Part shown: positions 17,664 to 25,278 of the stretch, piece after piece
Layout of the letters: each line of letters starts with the position of its first letter
How positions within the stretch are numbered: the stretch's first letter is position 1
Assembly: GCF_027924565.1 (NCBI RefSeq)
Contig: NZ_AP027041.1
Location: 1,922,001-1,986,000, forward strand
DNA: 64,000 bases
Direction: 5' to 3'
From: Lysobacter auxotrophicus
GTDB taxonomy: Bacteria; Pseudomonadota; Gammaproteobacteria; Xanthomonadales; Xanthomonadaceae
Made by a program: the position numbers and the translations under genes
The notes under the pieces: generated by a model
Databases searched by the model: none
What the model was told of the DNA's origin: nothing
The model's input: only the letters and a program-made list of their open reading frames with translations

Positions 17664-17700
17664 CGGTGCCTCCCGGGACGGCGATGGGGACTGCGGGATG

Positions 17701-19389
17701 TTACGAAACCGTGCTCGCCGCTACGTGATGCTCGATCGCCGCGCGCAGCTCGCTCAGGCCGTACGGCTTGCGCAGGATCGAAATCCCCAGCGCCTCGGCT
17801 TCCCCGCGCATCGCCTCGGAAAAACCGCTGGTGAGCAGCACCGGCAGCGCGGGCCGGCGCGTGCGGATCTGTTTCGCCAACGCGATGCCGTTGGTGCCGC
17901 CCGGCATCATGATGTCGGAGAACACCAGGTCCACGCGTCGCCCGTTGGCGAGCGCGCCAAGCGCCGCCGTCGCGCTGGTCGCGTGGATCACGTCGTAGCC
18001 GATGCCGCGCAGCATCTGCTCCACCAGCGATGCCACCTCGACGTCGTCCTCCACCAGCAGCACGCAGCGCTCGGGCGTCATCGGCGCATCGATGCGATGG
18101 TGCGCCTGGCTGATCTCGTGCCGGGCGATCTCGTGCGAGCGGGGCAGGGCGAGGGTGATCCGCGTGCCTTCGCCGACCACCGTGTCGATCGTCACCGCGC
18201 CGCCGGACTGCTTGGCGAATCCGTATACCTGCGCCAGCCCGAGTCCCGAGCCCTTGCCGACGTCCTTCGTGGTGAAGAACGGTTCGAACACGCGCGCCTT
18301 CACCTCCTCGGTCATGCCCGAACCGGTGTCGCGCACGGTGAGGCTGACGAAATCGCCTTCGATGCCGTCGATCGTCTGCCGCGCATTCGTGCCGGTGATG
18401 GTGATCACGCCGCTGCCGCTCATCGCGTCGCGGGCGTTCACGGCCAGGTTGAGGATGACCAGCTCCAGCTCGCCCGGATCGGCGACCACCGGCCACAGGT
18501 CGGGCGCGAGGTCGACGTGGACCTTGATGTCGCCGCGCAGGCTGCGATCGAGCAGTTCGGACATGTTGCCCAGCAGCGTCGACAGGTTCACCGTTTCCGG
18601 GTGCAATGCGCGACTGCGCGAGAACGCCAACAGTTGCCGGGTCAAGCCCGCGCCGCGCTGCGCCGCCTGCTGCATCGCGCGCACGAGTTTCTCCCGGCGC
18701 ACGGGGTCGTCGTGCATTTCGAGCATGTCCAGGCCGGCGGTGATCACCATCAGCAGGTTGTTGAAATCGTGCGCGACGCCGCCGGTGAGTTGCCCGAGAG
18801 CCTCGAGCTTCTGCGCATGGCGCAGAGTTTCCTCCACGCGCGCGCGCTCGATGATCTCGTCGCGCAGTTGCGTGTTCACCTGCTGCAGCTGCGCGGTGCG
18901 CTTCTGCACCAGCGATTCCAGTCCGGCGGCGGCCGCGTCGCGCGCAAGCAGCAGCGCGCGTATCTCGAACTGGCGCCTGCGCGCGCGCAAGGCCGCCTGC
19001 ATGACGCTGACCAATGTGATGGGCTGCACCGGGCGCTCGAGCAGCGACACGTTGCCCAATCGCTTGATCTGCTGCTTGCGCCATGCCGCCACGCGCGGTT
19101 GCTCGTGCCGGCTGGTGAGCATGACAAAGGGAAGGTCCGACCATGCGGGCTGGCGCTGCACCAGGTCGGCGAGGCGTTCCAGCGCCTGCCCGAACAGACC
19201 TTCCTCGGCGACGAAGGCGACGCCAGCGCCCGTTTCGATCTGCGCCAGCAACGCGTCGTAACTGTCGCAGATGCGCGTGGCGATGCCGGCACGACGCAGC
19301 AGTTCCGATGCGGAGGCCGCATCGCGCCCCGTCGGCGCGAAGATCAGCACGACCTCCTGCAGGGACTCAGTCGGTTCCATTGGCGCCAT
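17701..19389 (-). CDS. Hybrid histidine kinase with N-terminal pseudo-receiver and C-terminal receiver
   Basis: About 562 residues. The first 130 residues look like a receiver-type fold without a clear phosphoacceptor. A coiled coil follows (LVQKRTAQLQQVNTQLRDEI), then a HisKA block GQLTGGVAHDFNNLLMVI with the phosphoacceptor histidine, and a HATPase region with NLAVNARDAMSGSG, VRDTGSGM and GKGSGLGLAQVYGF. The C-terminal receiver has VLLVEDD and the phosphoacceptor in VFSDIMMPGG, then RKPYGL. No membrane segment. The gene start lies inside the 3' end of the KaiC-like gene (about 20 bases overlap); a second ATG three codons further on is possible. The overlap suggests a shared mRNA and partnership. 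Confidence 0.87.
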   Translation of the reverse strand: MAPMEPTESLQEVVLIFAPTGRDAASASELLRRAGIATRICDSYDALLAQIETGAGVAFVAEEGLFGQALERLADLVQRQPAWSDLPFVMLTSRHEQPRVAAWRKQQIKRLGNVSLLERPVQPITLVSVMQAALRARRRQFEIRALLLARDAAAAGLESLVQKRTAQLQQVNTQLRDEIIERARVEETLRHAQKLEALGQLTGGVAHDFNNLLMVITAGLDMLEMHDDPVRREKLVRAMQQAAQRGAGLTRQLLAFSRSRALHPETVNLSTLLGNMSELLDRSLRGDIKVHVDLAPDLWPVVADPGELELVILNLAVNARDAMSGSGVITITGTNARQTIDGIEGDFVSLTVRDTGSGMTEEVKARVFEPFFTTKDVGKGSGLGLAQVYGFAKQSGGAVTIDTVVGEGTRITLALPRSHEIARHEISQAHHRIDAPMTPERCVLLVEDDVEVASLVEQMLRGIGYDVIHATSATAALGALANGRRVDLVFSDIMMPGGTNGIALAKQIRTRRPALPVLLTSGFSEAMRGEAEALGISILRKPYGLSELRAAIEHHVAASTVS

Positions 19390-20881
19390 GCAGCAGCGGC
19401 TCGCTGTCGCCGGTATAGGACGGCGTGCCGGAGAAGACACCATGGAAATCGCGCAACGGCTGGCCCAGCAGCAGGCCGTTGCTGCTCAGCTGGAACTCGC
19501 GGATCGTGTGCTCGTGGTGGCCGCTTCGCTTCTTCACCACCGACAGCGCGCGTCGCACGGTGCCGGCGTGTTCGAAGAACCGCAGCATCATCACCGCATC
19601 GCTGAGGTAGCTGATGTCCAGCGGCGTGTCGGCCGGCCCGACGAGGCCGTGCTGCGCGAGGATCAGGATCGTGAGGATGCCCTGCTGGCCGAGGAAGCTC
19701 AGCAGCTCGTGCATCTGCAGGATCAGGAACCGCCCGTCGGGCATTGCGTTGAGGTAGCCGTTGAGGCTGTCGATGACCACCACGCGCACGCCGTCCTCTT
19801 CCACGCGCCGGCGCACGATGGCGGCGAACTCGCCCGGCGACATCTCGGCCGGATCGATCTGCTGGAAGATGATGTGGCGCGAATCCAGCGCCGGCTGCAG
19901 GTCCAGGCCGAGCGTGCGTGCGCGCGCTTCCAGCGTCCCGCGGCCCTCGTCGAAGGCGAAGAACGCCGAACGTTCGCCGCGCTTGGCGGCCGCGATGGCG
20001 TAGGTCAGCGCGAGCGAGGACTTGCCGACGCCCGCCGAGCCGATCAGCAGCGCGTTCGTGCCGCGTTCCAGTCCGCCGCCGAGCAGCTTGTCCAGTTCGG
20101 CGTTGCCACTGGAAGTGAACTCGCCCACGAACGGCTTGTGGTGCTCGGCCGCGATCAGGCGCGGGAAGATGTCCAGCCCGCCCTTGCGGATCTTCATGTC
20201 GTGGAAGCCGCCGCGGAACTCCATGCCGCGCATCTTGATCACGCGCAGGCGGCGGCGTTCGGCGCCGTATTCGATCGCGAGCTGTTCCAGCAGCACCACG
20301 CCGTGCGAGATCGAATGCAGCTGCAGGTCGTCCTGCGCGGAGGACATGTCGTCCAGCAGCACCACGGTGCAGCGACGGCTGGCGAAGAAGTGCTTCAGCG
20401 CGAGCACCTGGCGGCGATAGCGCAGCGAACTCTGCGCGAGCAGGCGCAGCTCCGACAGGCTGTCGATCACCACGCGGCTGGGATTGAGCTCGGCCACGCG
20501 GTCGAGGATGAGCTTGGTCGTCTCGCCCAGCTCGACCTCCACCGGGTGCAGCACGGTGAGTTCCTGCGACGGATCCAGCGCGGTTTCCGGCGGCACGAGC
20601 TCAAAGATCTCCACGCCGCTCAGGTCCCAGCCGTGGCGGCTGGCGACCAGCTGCAGTTCGGCTTCGGTCTCCGACAGCGAGATGTAGAGCGCCTTCTCGC
20701 CGCGGCGCGCGCCCTCCAGCAGGAATTCCAGGGCGAGCGTGGTCTTGCCGGTGCCCGGCTTGCCTTCGTAGAGGTACATCCGATCCGCGTCGAGGCCTCC
20801 GCCCAGGATGTTGTCGAGCCCGTTGTTGCCCGACGAGATCCGCGTACCGGTGCTGGTCTGCGTATCAGAACGACTCTGCAT
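19367..20881 (-). CDS. KaiC-like double-domain ATPase
   Basis: About 504 residues with two KaiC/RecA-type domains. Domain one has Walker A YEGKPGTGKTTLALEFL and Walker B-like VVIDSLSELR; domain two has GSAGVGKSSLALTYA and VVVIDSLNGYLNA. The catalytic glutamates after Walker B style strands appear in LSETEAEL and AFDEGRGTL. In cyanobacteria KaiC is the clock ATPase, but here there is no kaiA or kaiB, and in other proteobacteria such proteins work with histidine kinases in stress or lifestyle control. The downstream hybrid kinase overlaps its end, which supports that link. The start has AAGGCCT-like sequence only, so the exact start is moderately certain. Confidence 0.9.
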   Translation of the reverse strand: MQSRSDTQTSTGTRISSGNNGLDNILGGGLDADRMYLYEGKPGTGKTTLALEFLLEGARRGEKALYISLSETEAELQLVASRHGWDLSGVEIFELVPPETALDPSQELTVLHPVEVELGETTKLILDRVAELNPSRVVIDSLSELRLLAQSSLRYRRQVLALKHFFASRRCTVVLLDDMSSAQDDLQLHSISHGVVLLEQLAIEYGAERRRLRVIKMRGMEFRGGFHDMKIRKGGLDIFPRLIAAEHHKPFVGEFTSSGNAELDKLLGGGLERGTNALLIGSAGVGKSSLALTYAIAAAKRGERSAFFAFDEGRGTLEARARTLGLDLQPALDSRHIIFQQIDPAEMSPGEFAAIVRRRVEEDGVRVVVIDSLNGYLNAMPDGRFLILQMHELLSFLGQQGILTILILAQHGLVGPADTPLDISYLSDAVMMLRFFEHAGTVRRALSVVKKRSGHHEHTIREFQLSSNGLLLGQPLRDFHGVFSGTPSYTGDSEPLLHGANGTD

Positions 20882-21146
20882 AGGCCTTCGTCTCCAGTGT
20901 GGGTGCGTACGCCACGCGTCCGGGCGAGTCGCGCCAGGCCGACGTGCATCCCACAGGCAAGCTCGTCGGCGTCACGGCTTCCGGCCGTACTGTCGCGTTC
21001 GCTTCTACTGTGTACCATGGTGCGTGAAAGCGCATTCAGAGGTGTGAAAAGCGCGAGAAGATGGCGTGCAAAACCGCGCCCTCGCGTGCTTTGCGAACGC
21101 GCGAAGCACGTCCACACGGATGAAAGGTCTGCAGGGATCAAGGTCG

Positions 21147-21404
21147 ATGGGGTCGTCGAAGGAACCGCTCTTCATTGGCGCATGGATGATGGGCGGCGCC
21201 GTCGCCTTCTTTTTCATCGCGCCGCTGTTTTACCTGTTCTCGGTGATCCTGCTCGGCCTGGGATTGATCGTCCTCGCCTTCGAGATCGAACCCGATGGCG
21301 CGCCGTGGCCCAACGGCAGCCGCACGAGCAAGGGGCTCGTCGTTGCCGGCGGGGCGTGCGTGCTCGCGATGACGTGGCGCCTGTTCTCTCCACTGTGGAG
21401 CTGA
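21147..21404 (+). CDS. Small two-helix membrane protein
   Basis: About 85 residues. Two hydrophobic segments (roughly 10-45 and 64-80) with a short polar loop EIEPDGAPWPNGSRTSKG between them. The ATG chosen has AAGG a few bases upstream; an in-frame ATG 27 bases earlier would add nine residues. I recognise no family. It lies divergent to the KaiC-like gene across about 265 bases. Confidence 0.55.
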   Translation: MGSSKEPLFIGAWMMGGAVAFFFIAPLFYLFSVILLGLGLIVLAFEIEPDGAPWPNGSRTSKGLVVAGGACVLAMTWRLFSPLWS

Positions 21405-21641
21405 CGGGCGGGTTCCAAGCGCGATGCCGATGAGTCCGCCTCGTCCGTGCACGACGAAGCGAAGACAGTCCGCGCCCACCGTTCGTCGCAAATCCGCGAA
21501 ACCCTGAATCACGCGAGCGTCTGAATGCGAATGCCGCGCGGCCACGCGTGGAACGCTTCACAACGCGCGGACGCGGCGGGCGTAAACAGCGAATCGACCG
21601 CGCCGCGCGTCGGGCGCCGGTGCGCACCATGGAGCACCGTC

Positions 21642-23054
21642 ATGAACCGCATCACGCATTCCAGGATCGCGTCGCTCGCCGGCGCGCTCGTGCTTTTGTC
21701 GGGCGCGAGTCTTCCGTTCGGCTCCGTACACGCGGCGGTACGCACCGTCACCAACTGCAACGACGCAGGCGCCGGCAGCCTGCGCGCCGTGGTCGGTGCG
21801 GCCGCGAGCGGCGATGTGATCGATCTGCGCGCGTTGGGCTGCAGCGCCATCGTGCTCACCAGCGGGTCCATCGCCGTGCCGCAGGCGGATCTGACGGTGC
21901 GCGGCCGGTCGCGGTATGCGCTCACCATCGACGGCAACCGCAACGACCGTGTGTTCCTGCACAGCGGCACGGGAACGTTCCGCATCGAATACGTGGCGGT
22001 CGCGAACGGTCGTCGCATCGCCGACCAGGAGCGGCAGATCTCCGAGTACGGCGGGTGCATCCAGTCGGCAGGCAACGTCGCGGTGCACCAGGCGTGGGTG
22101 CGAGGGTGCAGTGCGCGGGCCCTTGGCTTCATCGACGGGCCACGCACCTGGGGTGGCGGCATCAGCGCGGAAGGCAACGTGGCCGTGACCTGGAGCGCCG
22201 TGTTCGACAACGAGGCGCTGGAGGACGGCACCGGCGGCGGCATCTATGCGAAGGGGTATGTGACGCTCTACCACGCGCAGATCTACCAGAACACGTCCTA
22301 CCTCGGCGGCGGCATCATGTCGGAAGGAGGCGCAAGCGTCACGTACTCGCGCATCTATCGCAATCACGCCGGGACCGCGGGAGGCGGCCTGTATGTCAGC
22401 GCGATCTCGCGACCTGCGGATCTCATCATCAACAAGTCCACGCTGTCCAACAACTTCGCCCGCGACGACTGGCGGGGCACCCTCTACGGCCAAGGCGGCG
22501 GCTTCGGGTTCGGTGGCCCCGAGACGGGGGGAACGCACCTCATCATCGACAGCACGATCTCCAACAACCGCGCCCATTCCTTCAGCGCGGGATATTCATG
22601 GGCCCCGCTCGACATATACAACAGCACCATCGCCTACAACGCGGAGGTCACCAACCAGAACGGCGGCGAGGGGGAGGACCCGCTGCGGCCGTGCGAAACC
22701 CGCGGCGCATTGCGCGCCGACGCGCTGCACCTGGAAAGCACCATCATCGCGCGCAACAGCTGCGTCGCCGGGCCGGTGGGTTACGGCCTGAGCGCCGCCA
22801 CCGGTCCGGTGACCGGCGCGAACAACCTGATCGAATACCCGCTCGTCCCGGTGCCTGCCGATACGCTGTCGGTCGATCCGCGACTGGCGCCGCTCGCAGA
22901 CAACGGTGGCTATTCGGCCACGCACATGCCGCTGGCCGACAGCCCGGTGCTGGGGCAGGGCAGCAACCTGCTCGATCGCCTGTACGACCAGCGCGGCCCG
23001 GGCTTCCCGAGGGTGAAGGGCGCCGCGCCGGATATCGGAAGCGTGGAGCGTTGA
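21642..23054 (+). CDS. Secreted choice-of-anchor Q / parallel beta-helix protein
   Basis: About 470 residues. A signal peptide (roughly residues 1-31, ending SVHAAV) is followed by VTNCNDAGAGSLRAVVGAAA, the usual opening of choice-of-anchor Q domain proteins. The body repeats GGGI-type turns of a right-handed beta helix (WGGGISAEGNVAV, TGGGIYAKGYVTL, LGGGIMSEGGASV, AGGGLYVSA). The C terminus has LADNGGYSATHMPLADSPVLGQGS and YDQRGPGFPRVKG, the family end signature. Probably exported to the envelope or outside; ligand unknown. The chosen ATG has GGAG eight bases upstream. A close paralogue lies about 20 kb downstream on the same strand. Confidence 0.85.
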   Translation: MNRITHSRIASLAGALVLLSGASLPFGSVHAAVRTVTNCNDAGAGSLRAVVGAAASGDVIDLRALGCSAIVLTSGSIAVPQADLTVRGRSRYALTIDGNRNDRVFLHSGTGTFRIEYVAVANGRRIADQERQISEYGGCIQSAGNVAVHQAWVRGCSARALGFIDGPRTWGGGISAEGNVAVTWSAVFDNEALEDGTGGGIYAKGYVTLYHAQIYQNTSYLGGGIMSEGGASVTYSRIYRNHAGTAGGGLYVSAISRPADLIINKSTLSNNFARDDWRGTLYGQGGGFGFGGPETGGTHLIIDSTISNNRAHSFSAGYSWAPLDIYNSTIAYNAEVTNQNGGEGEDPLRPCETRGALRADALHLESTIIARNSCVAGPVGYGLSAATGPVTGANNLIEYPLVPVPADTLSVDPRLAPLADNGGYSATHMPLADSPVLGQGSNLLDRLYDQRGPGFPRVKGAAPDIGSVER

Positions 23055-23097
23055 GGTCGCCGGACCACCCACGTGCACCACAGGCGTGCGGGGATGG

Positions 23098-23898
23098 CTA
23101 CGCCAGCCGGCGCGCGCCGGCCGCCTCGCACAGTGCGTCGATCACCTCGGCTCCCGCGCGTGCTTCATCGTCGTCGGCCGGCGCGAATTCGGTGATGGTC
23201 AGGCCGACCACATCGGCATCGAGTGCGATGCGGCGCAGCAGCGCGATCGCATCGTCGACGCGCAGCTTGCCGTCCGGGTAGGCGACATACGCAAACTCCT
23301 GCGGGTCCAGCGCGTCCAGGTCGAAATGGACGTGCACCGGGCCATCGATCGGCGTGTGCGGTTCGAGCTTTCGCAGATCGAGTTCGCGCTGCAGCTGCCA
23401 GTCGCCCTCGTCGCCGACCTGGATGCCGACGTAATGGAAGCGCGACGGATCGAGCGGCCGCCCGAGCAACGGGCGCATCGGCGCCGGCGCGCGCCCGAGG
23501 ATCGCGCTCACCGGCATGCCGTGGAAGTTGCCGCTGGGCGAAGTCTCCGGCGTGTTCGCGTCCAGATGCGCGTCGATCCAGATCACGCGCAACTGCGGAT
23601 GCAGGCGATGCAGGTGATCGATCACCGCGACATCGACGGCGCAATCGCCGCCGGCGGTCAGTACGCGCCGAGCGCCGGATTTCGCCAGCAGCTGCTGTGC
23701 GTTGCGGAACTGCGCGAGGATCGCGTCCCAGCGGTTCACGCCATGCGCCATGTCGCCGCCATCGCCGACGGGCGCCATGCGCGTGAGCGGTGCGAAGCGC
23801 GCGCACACCGAGGCGGCAGCCTGCGCCCCGCGCGGCAGGTTGGCGTGCCGCCCCGAACCCTGCCATTGCGGATAGGAAAGGGCGAGATCGAACGGCAT
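23098..23898 (-). CDS. Arginase/agmatinase/formiminoglutamase family protein
   Basis: About 266 residues of the ureohydrolase superfamily. The manganese-ligand motifs are visible: LTAGGDCAVDV (in place of GGDHS), VIWIDAHLDANTP with SGNFHGMPVS, and VHVHFDLDALDP. The GGDCA version replaces the usual metal-binding His with Cys, and DAHLD carries Leu where most family members have Ala/Ser-Asp, so the dinuclear site may be altered. The substrate cannot be assigned; guanidino compounds are the family norm. It converges with the preceding choice-of-anchor gene and abuts the repeat array on its upstream side. Confidence 0.85.
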   Translation of the reverse strand: MPFDLALSYPQWQGSGRHANLPRGAQAAASVCARFAPLTRMAPVGDGGDMAHGVNRWDAILAQFRNAQQLLAKSGARRVLTAGGDCAVDVAVIDHLHRLHPQLRVIWIDAHLDANTPETSPSGNFHGMPVSAILGRAPAPMRPLLGRPLDPSRFHYVGIQVGDEGDWQLQRELDLRKLEPHTPIDGPVHVHFDLDALDPQEFAYVAYPDGKLRVDDAIALLRRIALDADVVGLTITEFAPADDDEARAGAEVIDALCEAAGARRLA

Positions 23899-24087
23899 GG
23901 TGGTCCGCCTCCTGTGCGTGGAGTATGCGTGCGATTGTGCACGGGTCGTTGGCGGGGTGCGCGGGACTGACGTTCGGGTTCGCGCGGAGCCGGGGTTCGA
24001 TCCGAACGAAAGACAGATGCACCACGTCGGCCAGATCGGATGAAGATGTGGCGCGTTGGCCGGGACGCTTCCGCAGCCGGGCTGCCA

Positions 24088-24117
24088 ATGTCTGCTTTCG
24101 GCTCAAGTTCGACATCG
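24088..24117 (+). repeat. Degenerate element, hairpin B type (left edge of array)
   Basis: Reads AATGTCTGCTTTC then GGCTCAAGTTCGACATC, a decayed version of hairpin B. The 30 bases before it (GGCCGGGACG ... GCAGCCGGGCTGC) match the spacer of complete copies. It is 16 bases before the first array gene and marks the left edge of the array. Confidence 0.7.
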
Positions 24118-24133
24118 GCACAGGAACAATCTG

Positions 24134-24589
24134 ATGACCTTGCAGGGACTATCGCCGGTGAGTACATGGAGGCAGTCGGGGCGCGTTTCCCTATGGCGAT
24201 ACACCGAGAATGTGCGCAACTATCCGGGTTGGAACCTCAATGTCGATGCGGCCGGTTGCAGATCGCTGCTGGAGTTGCTCGACGCATTGACGACCGAGGG
24301 GACCGGCGGCCGTACGATCACGGTGACCCCGCCCACGTCCGAGCAGCTCCGGGTGCCTAACAATCGGGGCGGCGCTGCTACTTGGCTCGCCCCGGAGAAA
24401 TGGTATGTCTCGCTCGCATCCGATCCCGGCGCCTGGAATTTTCCTCCAGACACGCAACCGGCCGTGCTGGCGCTCGGCTCGAACTGGCTTGCTCCACTGA
24501 GGGCCGGAATAGCAGGCACTCAGGTTGGCATCGGAGATCAATCAATCGGTGATCGCAAGCGTGGACTCGCACTCTGGCTCTGGTGGTGA
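24134..24589 (+). CDS. Array gene 1, hypothetical protein
   Basis: About 151 residues, rich in Trp and Leu, with no signal peptide or membrane helix. Segments such as WRYTENVRNYPGWNLNVDAAG and WYVSLASDPGAWNF look like a compact mixed fold; I recognise no family, although the length and the flanking element are shared with the other array genes. The ATG follows the decayed hairpin B by 16 bases. An upstream in-frame ATG exists but would translate through the repeat. Followed 15 bases later by a complete element. Confidence 0.65.
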   Translation: MTLQGLSPVSTWRQSGRVSLWRYTENVRNYPGWNLNVDAAGCRSLLELLDALTTEGTGGRTITVTPPTSEQLRVPNNRGGAATWLAPEKWYVSLASDPGAWNFPPDTQPAVLALGSNWLAPLRAGIAGTQVGIGDQSIGDRKRGLALWLWW

Positions 24590-24604
24590 GTCCTTACCTC
24601 CGGG

Positions 24605-24693
24605 ATGTCGGTTTGTGGCCGAGAGCGGACGTTCGGCCGGTACGGCTCCGCAGCCGGGCTGCTAATGTCCGCTTTCGACCCAAAGCGGACAGT
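24605..24693 (+). repeat. Composite element, complete (A-spacer-B)
   Basis: Hairpin A (ATGTCGGTTT / GAGAGCGGACGTT, slightly decayed), spacer with GCAGCC-G-GGCTGC, then hairpin B (AATGTCCGCTTT / AAAGCGGACAGT). Length 89. Lies 15 bases after one gene and 13 before the next. Confidence 0.9.
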
Positions 24694-24706
24694 CCCTCGA
24701 TTCGCC

Positions 24707-25045
24707 ATGAGTTCAATAGTTGCCAGCGAAAAGCTTTGGGCCCAACGACCCGACGAAGATCCATTCGAGATCGAGATCCGAATCGGGTTGCCGTACGAAG
24801 TCGGGCCGTATGAGTGGGCATGTCCGGTCGTGCTTCAGCCGCTGTATTCGAAGCTTCGTGATGCTCACGCGGGCTCATCTTTCCAGGCGCTTTGCCTCGC
24901 ATCCGCCTTGGCCTTGGAATTACTGGGCGGATTCAAGGCGAAAGGTGGACGGATTTTCTACGCTTCGGGAGACGACTTCCCGTTAGAGGCGTACGCATTT
25001 GGCGTTGCTGTCCGACCTCTAAGCACTGCGCCTGAACTCGACTGA
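24707..25045 (+). CDS. Array gene 2, hypothetical protein (possible DUF6968-like)
   Basis: About 112 residues. The N-terminal half has RIGLPYEVGPYEWACPVVL, a pattern I associate with DUF6968-type proteins, but this is a recollection and not confirmed. The C-terminal half is helical (LCLASALALELLGGF) and ends with YAFGVAVRP. No signal peptide. The true ATG is taken as the one after the repeat; longer readings begin inside hairpin B and give the stock sequence MSAFDPKRT, an artefact of the palindrome. Base composition is lower in G+C than the flanks. Confidence 0.65.
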   Translation: MSSIVASEKLWAQRPDEDPFEIEIRIGLPYEVGPYEWACPVVLQPLYSKLRDAHAGSSFQALCLASALALELLGGFKAKGGRIFYASGDDFPLEAYAFGVAVRPLSTAPELD

Positions 25046-25069
25046 TAACCTCCGGGAAGCCTTAGGTTG

Positions 25070-25098
25070 ACGTCCGCTTCTGGCCGATAGCGGACATT
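25070..25098 (+). repeat. Hairpin A only
   Basis: Arms ACGTCCGCT and AGCGGACATT around TCTGGCCGAT. No hairpin B follows before the adhesin gene, which begins 180 bases later. Confidence 0.9.
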
Positions 25099-25278
25099 AA
25101 TAGGCGACGTTGGGCCAAGGGCCTACAGACAGGCCACCGATTTGGAGGGATCGTCGGGGGGCTTTCGTGCTGGTCGCCGTGGCGGCACGTAGCGCGCCAG
25201 GACGGTGGAATGGCGTGACCTGGGGTCGCGTCATGCGTAAAGCCTCGTGGCGCCGGCCCAATTGCCAGGTCGCCTCCG

